This document shows, in pieces, positions 17,311 to 28,005 of a stretch of 64,000 nucleotides of DNA (the stretch's first letter is position 1; each line of letters opens with the position of its first letter). The DNA lies in NCBI RefSeq assembly GCF_003228315.1, contig NZ_CP029693.1:5924501-5988500 (forward strand). Direction: 5' to 3'. This DNA is from Pseudomonas putida. Its GTDB lineage: Bacteria > Pseudomonadota > Gammaproteobacteria > Pseudomonadales > Pseudomonadaceae. A program made the translations under genes and the position numbers. A model generated the notes under the pieces. It was given only the letters and a program-made list of their open reading frames with translations. It was not told the origin of the DNA and searched no databases.

Positions 17311-17379
17311 TGTAGGAGCACTGCTTGCCGGCGATGGCGTCCTTGAAACCGCTATCGCCGGCAAGCCGTGCTCCTACAG
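17311..17379. repeat. REP-type inverted pair (GCCGGCGAT variant)
   Basis: TGTAGGAGCA..TGCCGGCGAT at 17311-17335 pairs with ATCGCCGGCAAGC..TGCTCCTACA at 17354-17379. The core differs from the other copies (GCCGGCGAT rather than GCTCGCGAT). It lies between mupP and yciK, which are transcribed in the same direction. Confidence 0.8.
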
Positions 17380-17392
17380 AGAGCGGACTGGC

Positions 17393-18064
17393 TCAGCAGC
17401 TGCAAAGAGCGCTATCGAGCACCTTGCGCAATTCCAACGGATGATCGACCACCACATCCGCACCCCAATTGCGAGGGTTATCATCCGGGTGGATGTAGCC
17501 AAAAGTCACGGCAGCGGTCTTGGTGCCGGCATCGCGTCCCGACTCGATATCTCGCAGGTCATCGCCCACGAACAGTACGCTGGCAGGATCCAGGTCGAGC
17601 ATCTTGCAGGCGAGGATCAATGGCTCCGGGTCCGGTTTGCTGTTTTTCACGTGATCCGGGCAGATCAGTAGCGCCGATCGCTCGGCGAGGCCAAGTTGCT
17701 GCATGATCGGTTCGGCGAAACGCAGCGGCTTATTGGTGACCACGCCCCAGGTCAGATTGGCTTTCTCGATGTCTGCCAGCAATTCGCCCATGCCGTCGAA
17801 CAGTTTGCTGTGGATCGCACAACCCACGAGGTAACGCTCGAGGAACTCCAGGCGCAGCGCCTCGAACCCCGGAGATTCCGGATCCATTGCGAAGGTCACG
17901 GCGACCATCGCTTTGGCGCCGCCGGAGATTTCATCGCGGATGTGTTTGTCATTCATCGGTGGCAGGCCGCGGTCGGCACGCATCGCCTGACAGATCGCAA
18001 TGAAGTCCGGCGCGGTGTCGAGCAGGGTGCCGTCCATGTCGAAAAGAACTGCTCTGATTCGCAT
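17393..18064 (-). CDS. mupP: N-acetylmuramic acid 6-phosphate phosphatase
   Basis: 223-residue HAD-family hydrolase: motif I FDMDGTLLDT (residues 8-17), motif II near VVTNKP, motif III and IV in KPDPEPLI..FVGDDLRDIESGRDAG. It was long annotated as phosphoglycolate phosphatase (Gph), but the ortholog at this position (between ubiG and yciK) in Pseudomonas is MupP, which dephosphorylates MurNAc-6-P in the peptidoglycan recycling bypass to UDP-MurNAc and thereby affects fosfomycin and AmpC-linked beta-lactam response. The assignment rests on synteny. It begins four bases after ubiG. Confidence 0.88.
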   Translation of the reverse strand: MRIRAVLFDMDGTLLDTAPDFIAICQAMRADRGLPPMNDKHIRDEISGGAKAMVAVTFAMDPESPGFEALRLEFLERYLVGCAIHSKLFDGMGELLADIEKANLTWGVVTNKPLRFAEPIMQQLGLAERSALLICPDHVKNSKPDPEPLILACKMLDLDPASVLFVGDDLRDIESGRDAGTKTAAVTFGYIHPDDNPRNWGADVVVDHPLELRKVLDSALCSC

Positions 18065-18068
18065 CGGC

Positions 18069-18767
18069 TTACTCCTCGCGCAGGGTCTGGATCATGTAAT
18101 TGACGTCCACGTCGGCCGCCAGTTTGTAGTGCTTGGTGAGCGGGTTGTAGGTCAGGCCGATGATGTCCTTGACGGTCAGGCCGGCCATGCGGCTCCAGGC
18201 GCCGAGCTCGGAAGGGCGGATGAATTTCTTGAAATCATGGGTGCCGCGAGGCAACAGCTTCATGATGTATTCGGCGCCGACGATGGCGAACAGGTACGCC
18301 TTCGGGTTGCGGTTGATGGTGGAGAAAAAAACCTGGCCACCGGGTTTGACCATGCGGAAGCAGGCGCGAATGACCGAAGATGGATCGGGAACGTGCTCGA
18401 GCATTTCCAGGCAGGTGACCACATCGAATTGTTCCGGCATTTCTTCGGCCAGCGCTTCGGCGGTGATTTGCCGGTATTCGACGTTCACCCCGGACTCCAA
18501 TTGATGGAGTTGAGCGACCGCCAGCGGCGCTTCGCCCATGTCGATGCCCATCACGGTGGCGCCGCGCTGGGCCATGGCTTCGCTGAGGATGCCGCCGCCA
18601 CAACCGACGTCGAGGACTTTTTTGCCTGCCAGATTGACGCGCTCGTCGATCCAGTTGACTCGCAGTGGATTGATATCGTGCAGCGGTTTGAATTCGCTCT
18701 CCCTGTCCCACCAGCGATGGGCCAGGGCTTCGAACTTGGCGATTTCTGAGTAGTCGACGTTGCTCAT
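18069..18767 (-). CDS. ubiG: Ubiquinone biosynthesis O-methyltransferase
   Basis: 232-residue SAM-dependent methyltransferase with motif I VLDVGCGGGILSEAMA and N-terminus NVDYSEIAKFEALAHRWWDRESEFKPLH, diagnostic for UbiG. It performs both O-methylations in ubiquinone synthesis (on the 2-polyprenyl-6-hydroxyphenol intermediate and demethylubiquinol). The ribosome site GAGGA precedes the ATG. It is probably one transcript with mtaD upstream and mupP downstream. Confidence 0.96.
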   Translation of the reverse strand: MSNVDYSEIAKFEALAHRWWDRESEFKPLHDINPLRVNWIDERVNLAGKKVLDVGCGGGILSEAMAQRGATVMGIDMGEAPLAVAQLHQLESGVNVEYRQITAEALAEEMPEQFDVVTCLEMLEHVPDPSSVIRACFRMVKPGGQVFFSTINRNPKAYLFAIVGAEYIMKLLPRGTHDFKKFIRPSELGAWSRMAGLTVKDIIGLTYNPLTKHYKLAADVDVNYMIQTLREE

Positions 18768-18826
18768 GGTGTAGTCCTCGAAAAACTTGAAAAATCCTGA
18801 TGCTCCCGGCGCCTGGTCCGGGATGC

Positions 18827-20161
18827 TTACGATTCGGTGTGACCGCTGATGCGCTGGCCCCAGCTTTTGGCAGTGGTGCTCAGTTGATTTTCATCCAGTC
18901 GCGTCAGGCGGCGATCGTCGAGCAGTTGCTTGCCCGCGACCCAAACATGTTTCACGCAATCCCGGCCTGTGGCGTAGATAAGTTGCGATACCGGGTCATA
19001 GACCGGTTGCTGGGCCAGGCCGGAGAGATCGAATGCCACGATGTCGGCGGCTTTGCCGACTTCCAGCGAGCCGACCTCGGCTTCCATGCCTAGGGCACGG
19101 GCGCCATTGAGGGTGGCCATGCGCAGGGCGCGATGGGCGTCCAGGGCGGTAGCCGAACCCGCGACGGCTTTGGCCAGCAGGGCGGCGGTGCGGGTTTCAC
19201 CGAGCAGGTCCAGGTCATTGTTGCTGGCGGCGCCATCGGTGCCCACGGCAACATTGACCCCGGCTTGCCACAAACGCTCCACCGGGCAAAAACCGCTGGC
19301 CAGCTTCAGATTTGATTCCGGGCAGTGAATGACACTGGTGTTGCTTTCTACCAGCAGCGCCAGATCCTCATCGCTGATCTGGGTCATGTGAACCGCCTGG
19401 AAGCGCGGCCCCAGCAAACCCAAGCGAGCCAGGCGGGCCAGCGGGCGTTCACCATGCTGTTCCACGGCTTGCTGCACTTCGAAAGCGGTTTCATGCACGT
19501 GCATGTGGATCGAGGCATCCAGTTCTTCGGCGATGACCCGGATTTTTTCCAGGTTTTCGTCGCCCACGGTGTAGGGTGCATGGGGGCCGAAGGTGATTTT
19601 GATGCGTTCGTGGTGCTTGAGATCGCCAAACAGTTCTACGCCCTGACGAATGGCTTCGTCCGCGGTGCTGGCGCCGGGAATGGGGAAATCGAGGATCGGG
19701 ATCGCGATTTGCGCGCGAATTCCACTGTTGTGCACACGCTCGCTGGCAACCTTCGGAAAGAAGTACATGTCAGAGAAACAGGTGATGCCGCCTTTGAGTT
19801 GTTCGGCGATGGCCAGATCCGTGCCATCACGCACGAAATCTTCACTTACCCACTTGGCCTCGGCGGGCCAGATGTGATTTTCCAGCCAGGTCATCAGGGG
19901 CAGATCGTCGGCCAGACCGCGAAACAGGGTCATCGCCGCATGCCCGTGGGCATTGATCAGGCCGGGACTGAGCAACATGTCAGGCAGTTCGCGGATTTCG
20001 ACTGGGTTAAGCTTCAGCGCGGCGGAGCGCGGGCCGATGAACACGATGCGACCGTCGCGGATGCCCAGGCCATGATCCTTGAGGACAACGCCGGCAGGTT
20101 CGACGGGTACCAGCCAGGTTGGCAGCAATAACAGGTCGAGCGCAGCGGCAGTGTTCGGCAT
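18827..20161 (-). CDS. mtaD: 5'-methylthioadenosine/S-adenosylhomocysteine deaminase (TRZ/ATZ family)
   Basis: 444-residue amidohydrolase. Metal ligands are visible in NAHGHAAM (HxH), HAPYTV, HMHVHETAFEV and GTDGAASNN. Established knowledge: the P. aeruginosa ortholog (PA3170) deaminates methylthioadenosine to methylthioinosine, so that salvage runs through a methylthioinosine phosphorylase. The gene is divergent from mtnA, which acts two steps later; this neighbourhood supports the MTA rather than a triazine role. The ATG at 20159-20161 is the only sensible start. Confidence 0.9.
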   Translation of the reverse strand: MPNTAAALDLLLLPTWLVPVEPAGVVLKDHGLGIRDGRIVFIGPRSAALKLNPVEIRELPDMLLSPGLINAHGHAAMTLFRGLADDLPLMTWLENHIWPAEAKWVSEDFVRDGTDLAIAEQLKGGITCFSDMYFFPKVASERVHNSGIRAQIAIPILDFPIPGASTADEAIRQGVELFGDLKHHERIKITFGPHAPYTVGDENLEKIRVIAEELDASIHMHVHETAFEVQQAVEQHGERPLARLARLGLLGPRFQAVHMTQISDEDLALLVESNTSVIHCPESNLKLASGFCPVERLWQAGVNVAVGTDGAASNNDLDLLGETRTAALLAKAVAGSATALDAHRALRMATLNGARALGMEAEVGSLEVGKAADIVAFDLSGLAQQPVYDPVSQLIYATGRDCVKHVWVAGKQLLDDRRLTRLDENQLSTTAKSWGQRISGHTES

Positions 20162-20230
20162 CGAGGGTCGGTTCCAGTGCTTTTGTAAAGGATGGCGAAG
20201 TATACCCGAGCGTCTTCGCGGGGGGATCGC

Positions 20231-20236
20231 TATAAT
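20231..20236 (+). promoter_or_regulatory. Possible -10 box of mtnA promoter
   Basis: A perfect TATAAT lies 34 bases before the mtnA start in the 108-base mtaD/mtnA divergent gap. No good -35 hexamer is seen at the right distance, so this is a weak call. Confidence 0.3.
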
Positions 20237-20269
20237 CGGCGGCTTTTGTTCATGAGTGCGGGGTGTGGG

Positions 20270-21346
20270 ATGCGCGATCGACTGTTGGCTGCGGAGAAGG
20301 TGAAGGCCATCGATTGGCGAGATGGCGCCCTGTATCTGCTGGATCAGCGTATTTTGCCGTTCGAGGAAACCTGGATTGCCTACACCAGTGCAGCTGGGGT
20401 GGCCGAGGCTATTCGCTCGATGGTGGTGCGCGGCGCGCCGGCCATCGGTATCAGTGCGGCCTATGGCATTGTGCTCGCGGCCCGCGCCAGGATTGCCGAG
20501 GGTGGCGACTGGTACGCGGCGCTGGAGGAAGATTTCGCGCTACTGGCCGATTCCCGTCCTACCGCAGTCAATCTGTTCTGGGCTCTGGGGCGCATGCACG
20601 ATCGGCTCGATCGCTTGAAAGAGAACGCCGATCCGCTGGCGGCGCTGGAGGCTGAGGCCATCGCCATTCATGAAAGTGATCGCGAAGCTAACCTCACAAT
20701 GGCTCAACTGGGTGTGGATTTGATTCGCAAGCACCAAGGCAATGCCCAGGCGATCCTGACCCACTGCAATACCGGTGCATTGGCCACGGGTGGCTTCGGA
20801 ACGGCGCTGGGGGTTATCCGAGCGGCCTTCCTTGAAGGCATGGTCGAGCGTGTTTACGCCGACGAAACCCGTCCCTGGCTGCAGGGTTCACGACTGACGG
20901 CCTGGGAGCTGGCGAACGAAGGCGTTCCGGTGACCCTCAATGCCGACTCTGCGGCGGCGCACATCATGCGAACCAAGGGCATTACCTGGGTGATCGTGGG
21001 GGCGGACCGGATCACTGCCAATGGCGATGTGGCGAACAAGATCGGCACCTATCAATTGGCCGTCAATGCGATGCACCACGGTGTGCGTTTCATGGTGGTA
21101 GCACCGAGTTCGACCATCGACATGAACCTGGCCAGTGGTGACGACATTCCGATCGAGGAGCGTGATGGTCGCGAGTTGCTGGAGGTCGGCGGCAAGCGGG
21201 TCGGCGCAGAGGTTGATGCGTTCAACCCGGTGTTCGACGTGACGCCGGCGGATTTGATTGATGCCATCGTCACGGAAAAAGGCGTTGTCGAGCGCCCTGA
21301 TGCGGCAAAAATGGCGCAGTTGATGTGCCGCAAACGTCTGCATTGA
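20270..21346 (+). CDS. mtnA: S-methyl-5-thioribose-1-phosphate isomerase
   Basis: 358 residues from the ATG at 20270 (the frame is open to 20192, upstream of the likely promoter). The family signature includes VRGAPAIGISAAYG, the catalytic cysteine in LTHCNTGALATGGFGTALG, and the catalytic aspartate region VIVGADRITANGDVANKIGT. It converts MTR-1-P to methylthioribulose-1-P in methionine salvage. Together with the divergent mtaD it suggests the route MTA to methylthioinosine to MTR-1-P. Confidence 0.96.
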   Translation: MRDRLLAAEKVKAIDWRDGALYLLDQRILPFEETWIAYTSAAGVAEAIRSMVVRGAPAIGISAAYGIVLAARARIAEGGDWYAALEEDFALLADSRPTAVNLFWALGRMHDRLDRLKENADPLAALEAEAIAIHESDREANLTMAQLGVDLIRKHQGNAQAILTHCNTGALATGGFGTALGVIRAAFLEGMVERVYADETRPWLQGSRLTAWELANEGVPVTLNADSAAAHIMRTKGITWVIVGADRITANGDVANKIGTYQLAVNAMHHGVRFMVVAPSSTIDMNLASGDDIPIEERDGRELLEVGGKRVGAEVDAFNPVFDVTPADLIDAIVTEKGVVERPDAAKMAQLMCRKRLH

Positions 21347-21372
21347 CGGTTTTTCCTGTCTGAAAAATCGCT

Positions 21373-21463
21373 TTCGCGAGCAGGCTTGCTCCCACAGTAT
21401 TCGAGGCGTGACCGAAATTGTCGGCACAACGAAGATCCACTGTAGGAGCGAGCCTGCTCGCGA
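21373..21463. repeat. REP-type inverted pair upstream of gyrA
   Basis: TTCGCGAGCAGGCTTGCTCC from 21373 and the complementary copy ending in CTGCTCGCGAA at 21463 are ~40 bases apart. The remaining part of the 446-base mtnA-gyrA gap (21464-21792) must hold the gyrA promoter; I could not place it with confidence. Confidence 0.85.
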
Positions 21464-21792
21464 ATAGGTCCTGAAACTCAGTAAATCAGCCAGAATCAGA
21501 CCTGTTTTCTACATTCAATCCGGCTCTAAGCCCCTCACGTCCCCTTCAAGCCTGTCATCGGTCAACTAACTATGCTCCATGCGCATCTGGGGGATAGGTG
21601 CGTGGCGGCTCTTGTGATAACATCCGGCGGTTTCCAGGGTTGTCCGGCGTGGCGACCTTTACTGCGCAGATCCATGGCATAACTCGTTGATTTGTCGTAA
21701 GTCGGTGCATGGCACTCAGCCTGCAACGGCGAGCTTCGTTCTTCCCATATGGATGTGACGGAGTTTCACCAGAAAAAGGAATCAGGCTTCTC

Positions 21793-24450
<2,658 letters not shown>

Positions 24451-24460
24451 GTGGACCTGA

Positions 24461-24490
24461 GGGGGCGAATGAAAATTCGCCCCCTTGTTG
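24461..24490 (+). terminator. Rho-independent terminator after gyrA
   Basis: Perfect 10-bp stem GGGGGCGAAT / ATTCGCCCCC with a GAAA tetraloop, followed by TTGTTGTTTG. Confidence 0.88.
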
Positions 24491-24528
24491 TTTGTCCATA
24501 CTGAAATATCGATACCCATGGAGACCCC

Positions 24529-24617
24529 TTGTGGGAGCGAGCCTGCTCGCGATGCAGGCGCCACGGTACCTCTGACGCACCGCGGTGATGCAATCGCGAG
24601 CAGGCTCGCTCCCACAA
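24529..24617. repeat. REP-type inverted pair between gyrA and serC
   Basis: TTGTGGGAGCGAGCCTGCTC from 24529 and its near-exact complement ending at 24617 (GAGCAGGCTCGCTCCCACAA) enclose about 35 bases. It separates gyrA from the serC-rpsA operon. Confidence 0.88.
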
Positions 24618-24699
24618 ATATGCAGTTTCAGCAGGGGACCTGTATCGATTGATGATGCGATTTACCGCGTGTTACTACCAAATCAGAGCGAGATTGGAT

Positions 24700-25785
24700 G
24701 TGAGCAAGAGAGCCTATAACTTCTGCGCTGGCCCTGCGGCGCTTCCCGAAGCTGTCCTGCAGCGCGCCCAGAGTGAACTCCTTGACTGGCACGGCAAGGG
24801 CCTGTCGGTCATGGAAATGAGCCATCGCAGCGATGAGTTCGTGTCCATTGCCACCAAGGCAGAGCAAGATCTGCGTGATCTGCTGGATATTCCCTCGAAC
24901 TACAAGGTCCTGTTCCTGCAAGGCGGTGCCAGTCAACAGTTCGCCCAGATCCCGCTCAATCTGCTACCGGAAAATGGCTCGGCCGACTATATCGACACCG
25001 GTATCTGGTCGCAGAAAGCCATCGAAGAGGCCTCGCGCTACGGCCACGTCAACGTTGCCGCGACTGCCAAGCCTTACGACTATTTCGCCATTCCCGGTCA
25101 GAACGAGTGGAAGCTGTCGAAGGACGCGGCCTACGTTCACTACGCGCCGAACGAAACCATTGGCGGCCTGGAGTTCCAGTGGGTCCCGGAAACCGGTGAC
25201 GTTCCGCTGGTGGCCGACATGTCCTCGGACATTCTCTCGCGTCCGATCGATGTCTCGCGCTTCGGCATGATCTACGCCGGTGCCCAAAAGAACATTGGTC
25301 CGAGCGGCATCGTCGTGAACATTGTTCGCGAAGACCTGCTCGGCAAGGCCCGCTCCCTGTGCCCGACCATGCTCAACTACAAGGTCGCGGCCGACAACGG
25401 CTCCATGTACAACACTCCACCAACCCTGGCCTGGTACCTGTCCGGTCTGGTGTTCGAGTGGCTCAAGGAACAGGGCGGCGTTGAAGCCATCGCCAAATTG
25501 AACGACGAGAAGCAGCGCACGCTGTACGAATTCATCGACGCCAGCGGCCTCTACAGCAACCCGATCAACAAGTCGGACCGCTCGTGGATGAACGTGCCGT
25601 TCCGCCTGGCGGACGACCGTCTGGACAAGCCGTTCCTGGCTGGCGCCGACGAACGTGGCCTGCTGAACCTCAAGGGGCACCGCTCCGTGGGCGGCATGCG
25701 CGCCTCCATCTATAACGCCGTCGACATCAATGCGGTCAACGCGCTGGTGGCGTACATGGCAGAGTTCGAGAAGGAACACGGCTAA
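24700..25785 (+). CDS. serC: Phosphoserine aminotransferase
   Basis: 361 residues from the GTG at 24700 (VSKRAYNFCAGPAALPEAVL), which matches family N-termini; the frame is open to 24649. The PLP-binding lysine is in YAGAQKNIGPSG. It makes 3-phosphoserine from 3-phosphohydroxypyruvate and also serves the pyridoxine pathway. Its stop shares one base with the pheA start (TAATG), so translation is coupled. It is the first gene of the pseudomonad supraoperon serC-pheA-hisC-tyrA/aroA-cmk-rpsA. Confidence 0.97.
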   Translation: MSKRAYNFCAGPAALPEAVLQRAQSELLDWHGKGLSVMEMSHRSDEFVSIATKAEQDLRDLLDIPSNYKVLFLQGGASQQFAQIPLNLLPENGSADYIDTGIWSQKAIEEASRYGHVNVAATAKPYDYFAIPGQNEWKLSKDAAYVHYAPNETIGGLEFQWVPETGDVPLVADMSSDILSRPIDVSRFGMIYAGAQKNIGPSGIVVNIVREDLLGKARSLCPTMLNYKVAADNGSMYNTPPTLAWYLSGLVFEWLKEQGGVEAIAKLNDEKQRTLYEFIDASGLYSNPINKSDRSWMNVPFRLADDRLDKPFLAGADERGLLNLKGHRSVGGMRASIYNAVDINAVNALVAYMAEFEKEHG

Positions 25786-26879
25786 TGTCTGAGCAAGAAC
25801 TCAAGGCACTGCGCCTGCGCATTGATGCCCTGGACGAAAAAGTCCTGGAGCTGATCAGTGAGCGTGCGCGCTGCGCCCAGGAAGTCGCGCGAGTAAAGAT
25901 GGCCTCGCTGGCCGAAGGCGAAGTGCCGGTGTTCTATCGTCCCGAGCGCGAAGCTCAGGTGCTCAAGCGAGTCATGGAGCGCAACCAGGGGCCGTTGGGC
26001 AATGAGGAAATGGCGCGGCTCTTCCGCGAAATCATGTCTTCGTGCCTGGCGCTCGAGCAGCCGCTGAAAGTGGCCTATCTCGGTCCTGAGGGTACATTTA
26101 CCCAGGCTGCGGCCATGAAACACTTTGGTCATGCCGTGATCAGCAAGCCGATGGCGGCGATCGATGAAGTGTTCCGTGAAGTGGCGGCCGGTGCGGTGAA
26201 CTTCGGCGTGGTGCCGGTGGAAAACTCCACTGAAGGCGCGGTCAACCACACCCTCGACAGCTTCCTGGAACACGACATGGTGATCTGTGGTGAAGTCGAG
26301 CTGCGTATTCACCACCATTTGCTGGTCGGTGAAAACACCAAGACCGACAGCATCAGTCGCATCTATTCCCATGCCCAATCCCTGGCCCAGTGCCGCAAGT
26401 GGCTGGACGCCCATTACCCGAATGTTGAGCGCGTGGCGGTGTCCAGCAACGCCGAAGCGGCCAAGCGGGTTAAAGGGGAGTGGAACTCGGCGGCGATCGC
26501 CGGCGACATGGCGGCCGGCTTGTACGGGCTGACCCGACTGGCCGAGAAAATCGAGGACCGTCCGGATAACTCCACGCGCTTCCTCATGATCGGCAATCAG
26601 GAAGTCCCGCCGACTGGCGACGACAAGACCTCGATCATCGTCTCGATGAGCAATAAGCCGGGTGCGCTTCACGAGTTGCTGGTGCCATTCCACGATAACG
26701 GCATCGACCTGACGCGAATCGAGACCCGTCCGTCGCGCAGCGGTAAATGGACCTACGTGTTCTTCATCGATTTTGTCGGCCACCACCGCGATCCGCTGGT
26801 AAAAGGTGTGCTGGAAAAAATCAGTCAGGAAGCAGTAGCACTCAAAGTGCTGGGTTCCTACCCGAAAGCAGTTCTTTAA
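25785..26879 (+). CDS. pheA: Chorismate mutase / prephenate dehydratase
   Basis: 364-residue bifunctional P-protein of phenylalanine synthesis. The AroQ chorismate mutase part spans residues ~5-90 (LKALRLRIDALDEKVLELISERARCAQEV), the dehydratase ~95-270 with the diagnostic NSTEGAVNHTLD and STRFLMIG, and the ACT regulatory domain ~280-355 (SNKPGALHELLVPFHDNGIDLTRIETRP) that binds Phe for feedback inhibition. It overlaps the serC stop and precedes hisC by 13 bases. Confidence 0.97.
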   Translation: MSEQELKALRLRIDALDEKVLELISERARCAQEVARVKMASLAEGEVPVFYRPEREAQVLKRVMERNQGPLGNEEMARLFREIMSSCLALEQPLKVAYLGPEGTFTQAAAMKHFGHAVISKPMAAIDEVFREVAAGAVNFGVVPVENSTEGAVNHTLDSFLEHDMVICGEVELRIHHHLLVGENTKTDSISRIYSHAQSLAQCRKWLDAHYPNVERVAVSSNAEAAKRVKGEWNSAAIAGDMAAGLYGLTRLAEKIEDRPDNSTRFLMIGNQEVPPTGDDKTSIIVSMSNKPGALHELLVPFHDNGIDLTRIETRPSRSGKWTYVFFIDFVGHHRDPLVKGVLEKISQEAVALKVLGSYPKAVL

Positions 26880-26892
26880 GGGGCGGTAGCAA

Positions 26893-28005
26893 ATGAGTGG
26901 CAACTTCCTCGCTCTGGCACAGCCGGGCGTGCAACAACTTTCGCCTTATGTACCGGGCAAACCCGTGGACGAACTGGCTCGTGAGCTGGATCTGGATCCA
27001 GCCAGCATCGTCAAGTTGGCGAGCAACGAAAACCCTTTGGGTGCCAGTCCGAAAGCCTTGGCAGCCATTCGTGACGCGCTGGCCGAGCTGACCCGTTATC
27101 CGGATGGCAACGGCTTCGCGCTCAAGTCTCTGTTGGCTGAACAATGCCGCGTCGAGATTGATCAGGTGACTTTGGGCAACGGCTCCAACGACATCCTTGA
27201 GCTGGTTGCGCGCGCGTATCTGGCCCCGGGCCTTAACGCGGTGTTCAGCGAGCACGCGTTTGCGGTCTATCCGATTGCGACCCAGGCGGTCGGTGCCCAG
27301 GCCAAGGTTGTTCCTGCCAAGGATTGGGGGCATGACCTCCCAGCCATGCTGGCGGCCATCGACGCCAACACCCGTGTTGTCTTCATCGCCAACCCGAACA
27401 ACCCGACCGGGACCTGGTTCGACGCCGAGGCGCTGGACGAATTCCTGCAGGACGTACCGGAACACGTCCTGGTCGTGCTGGACGAGGCCTACATCGAGTA
27501 CGCCGAAGGCAGCGACCTGCCAGACGGTCTGGACTTCCTCGCGGCGTACCCGAATCTGCTGGTTTCGCGCACGTTCTCCAAGGCTTATGGTCTCGCGTCG
27601 TTGCGGGTCGGTTACGGTCTGTCCACCCCGGTAGTTGCCGATGTACTGAATCGTGTGCGTCAGCCGTTCAACGTCAACAGCCTCGCCTTGGCCGCTGCTT
27701 GCGCGGCGTTGAAGGATGAAGAGTACCTGGCTGAAAGCCGCCGTCTGAACGAAGCCGGTATGCAGCAGCTCGAAGCAGGGTTCCGCGAGCTCGGCTTGAG
27801 CTGGATTCCGTCCAAGGGCAACTTCATCTGTGTGGATATCGGGCGCGAAGCGGCTCCGATTTTCCAGGGTTTGCTGCGAGAAGGCGTGATCGTGCGTCCG
27901 GTGGCCAACTATGGCATGCCGAACCACCTGCGTATCACCATTGGCTTGCCAGCGGAAAACAGCCGCTTCCTTGAGGCGCTGACCAAGGTCCTGGCTCGTG
28001 GTTGA
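26893..28005 (+). CDS. hisC: Histidinol-phosphate / aromatic aminotransferase (HisC-type)
   Basis: 370-residue class II PLP aminotransferase. The PLP lysine lies in SRTFSKAYGLASLR, and NPNNPTGTW is the conserved substrate loop. In pseudomonads this second HisC copy (hisHb/hisC2) inside the aromatic supraoperon is considered a broad-specificity aminotransferase that also serves Phe and Tyr synthesis. Its end overlaps the next gene's GTG start by eight bases. Confidence 0.93.
   Translation: MSGNFLALAQPGVQQLSPYVPGKPVDELARELDLDPASIVKLASNENPLGASPKALAAIRDALAELTRYPDGNGFALKSLLAEQCRVEIDQVTLGNGSNDILELVARAYLAPGLNAVFSEHAFAVYPIATQAVGAQAKVVPAKDWGHDLPAMLAAIDANTRVVFIANPNNPTGTWFDAEALDEFLQDVPEHVLVVLDEAYIEYAEGSDLPDGLDFLAAYPNLLVSRTFSKAYGLASLRVGYGLSTPVVADVLNRVRQPFNVNSLALAAACAALKDEEYLAESRRLNEAGMQQLEAGFRELGLSWIPSKGNFICVDIGREAAPIFQGLLREGVIVRPVANYGMPNHLRITIGLPAENSRFLEALTKVLARG

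Noticed and set aside
26882..26889. GGCGGTAG, the core of the ops/JUMPstart element
   Set aside because: It lies between pheA and hisC inside a biosynthetic operon and lacks the rest of the element, so it is taken as chance and part of the hisC ribosome-site region.
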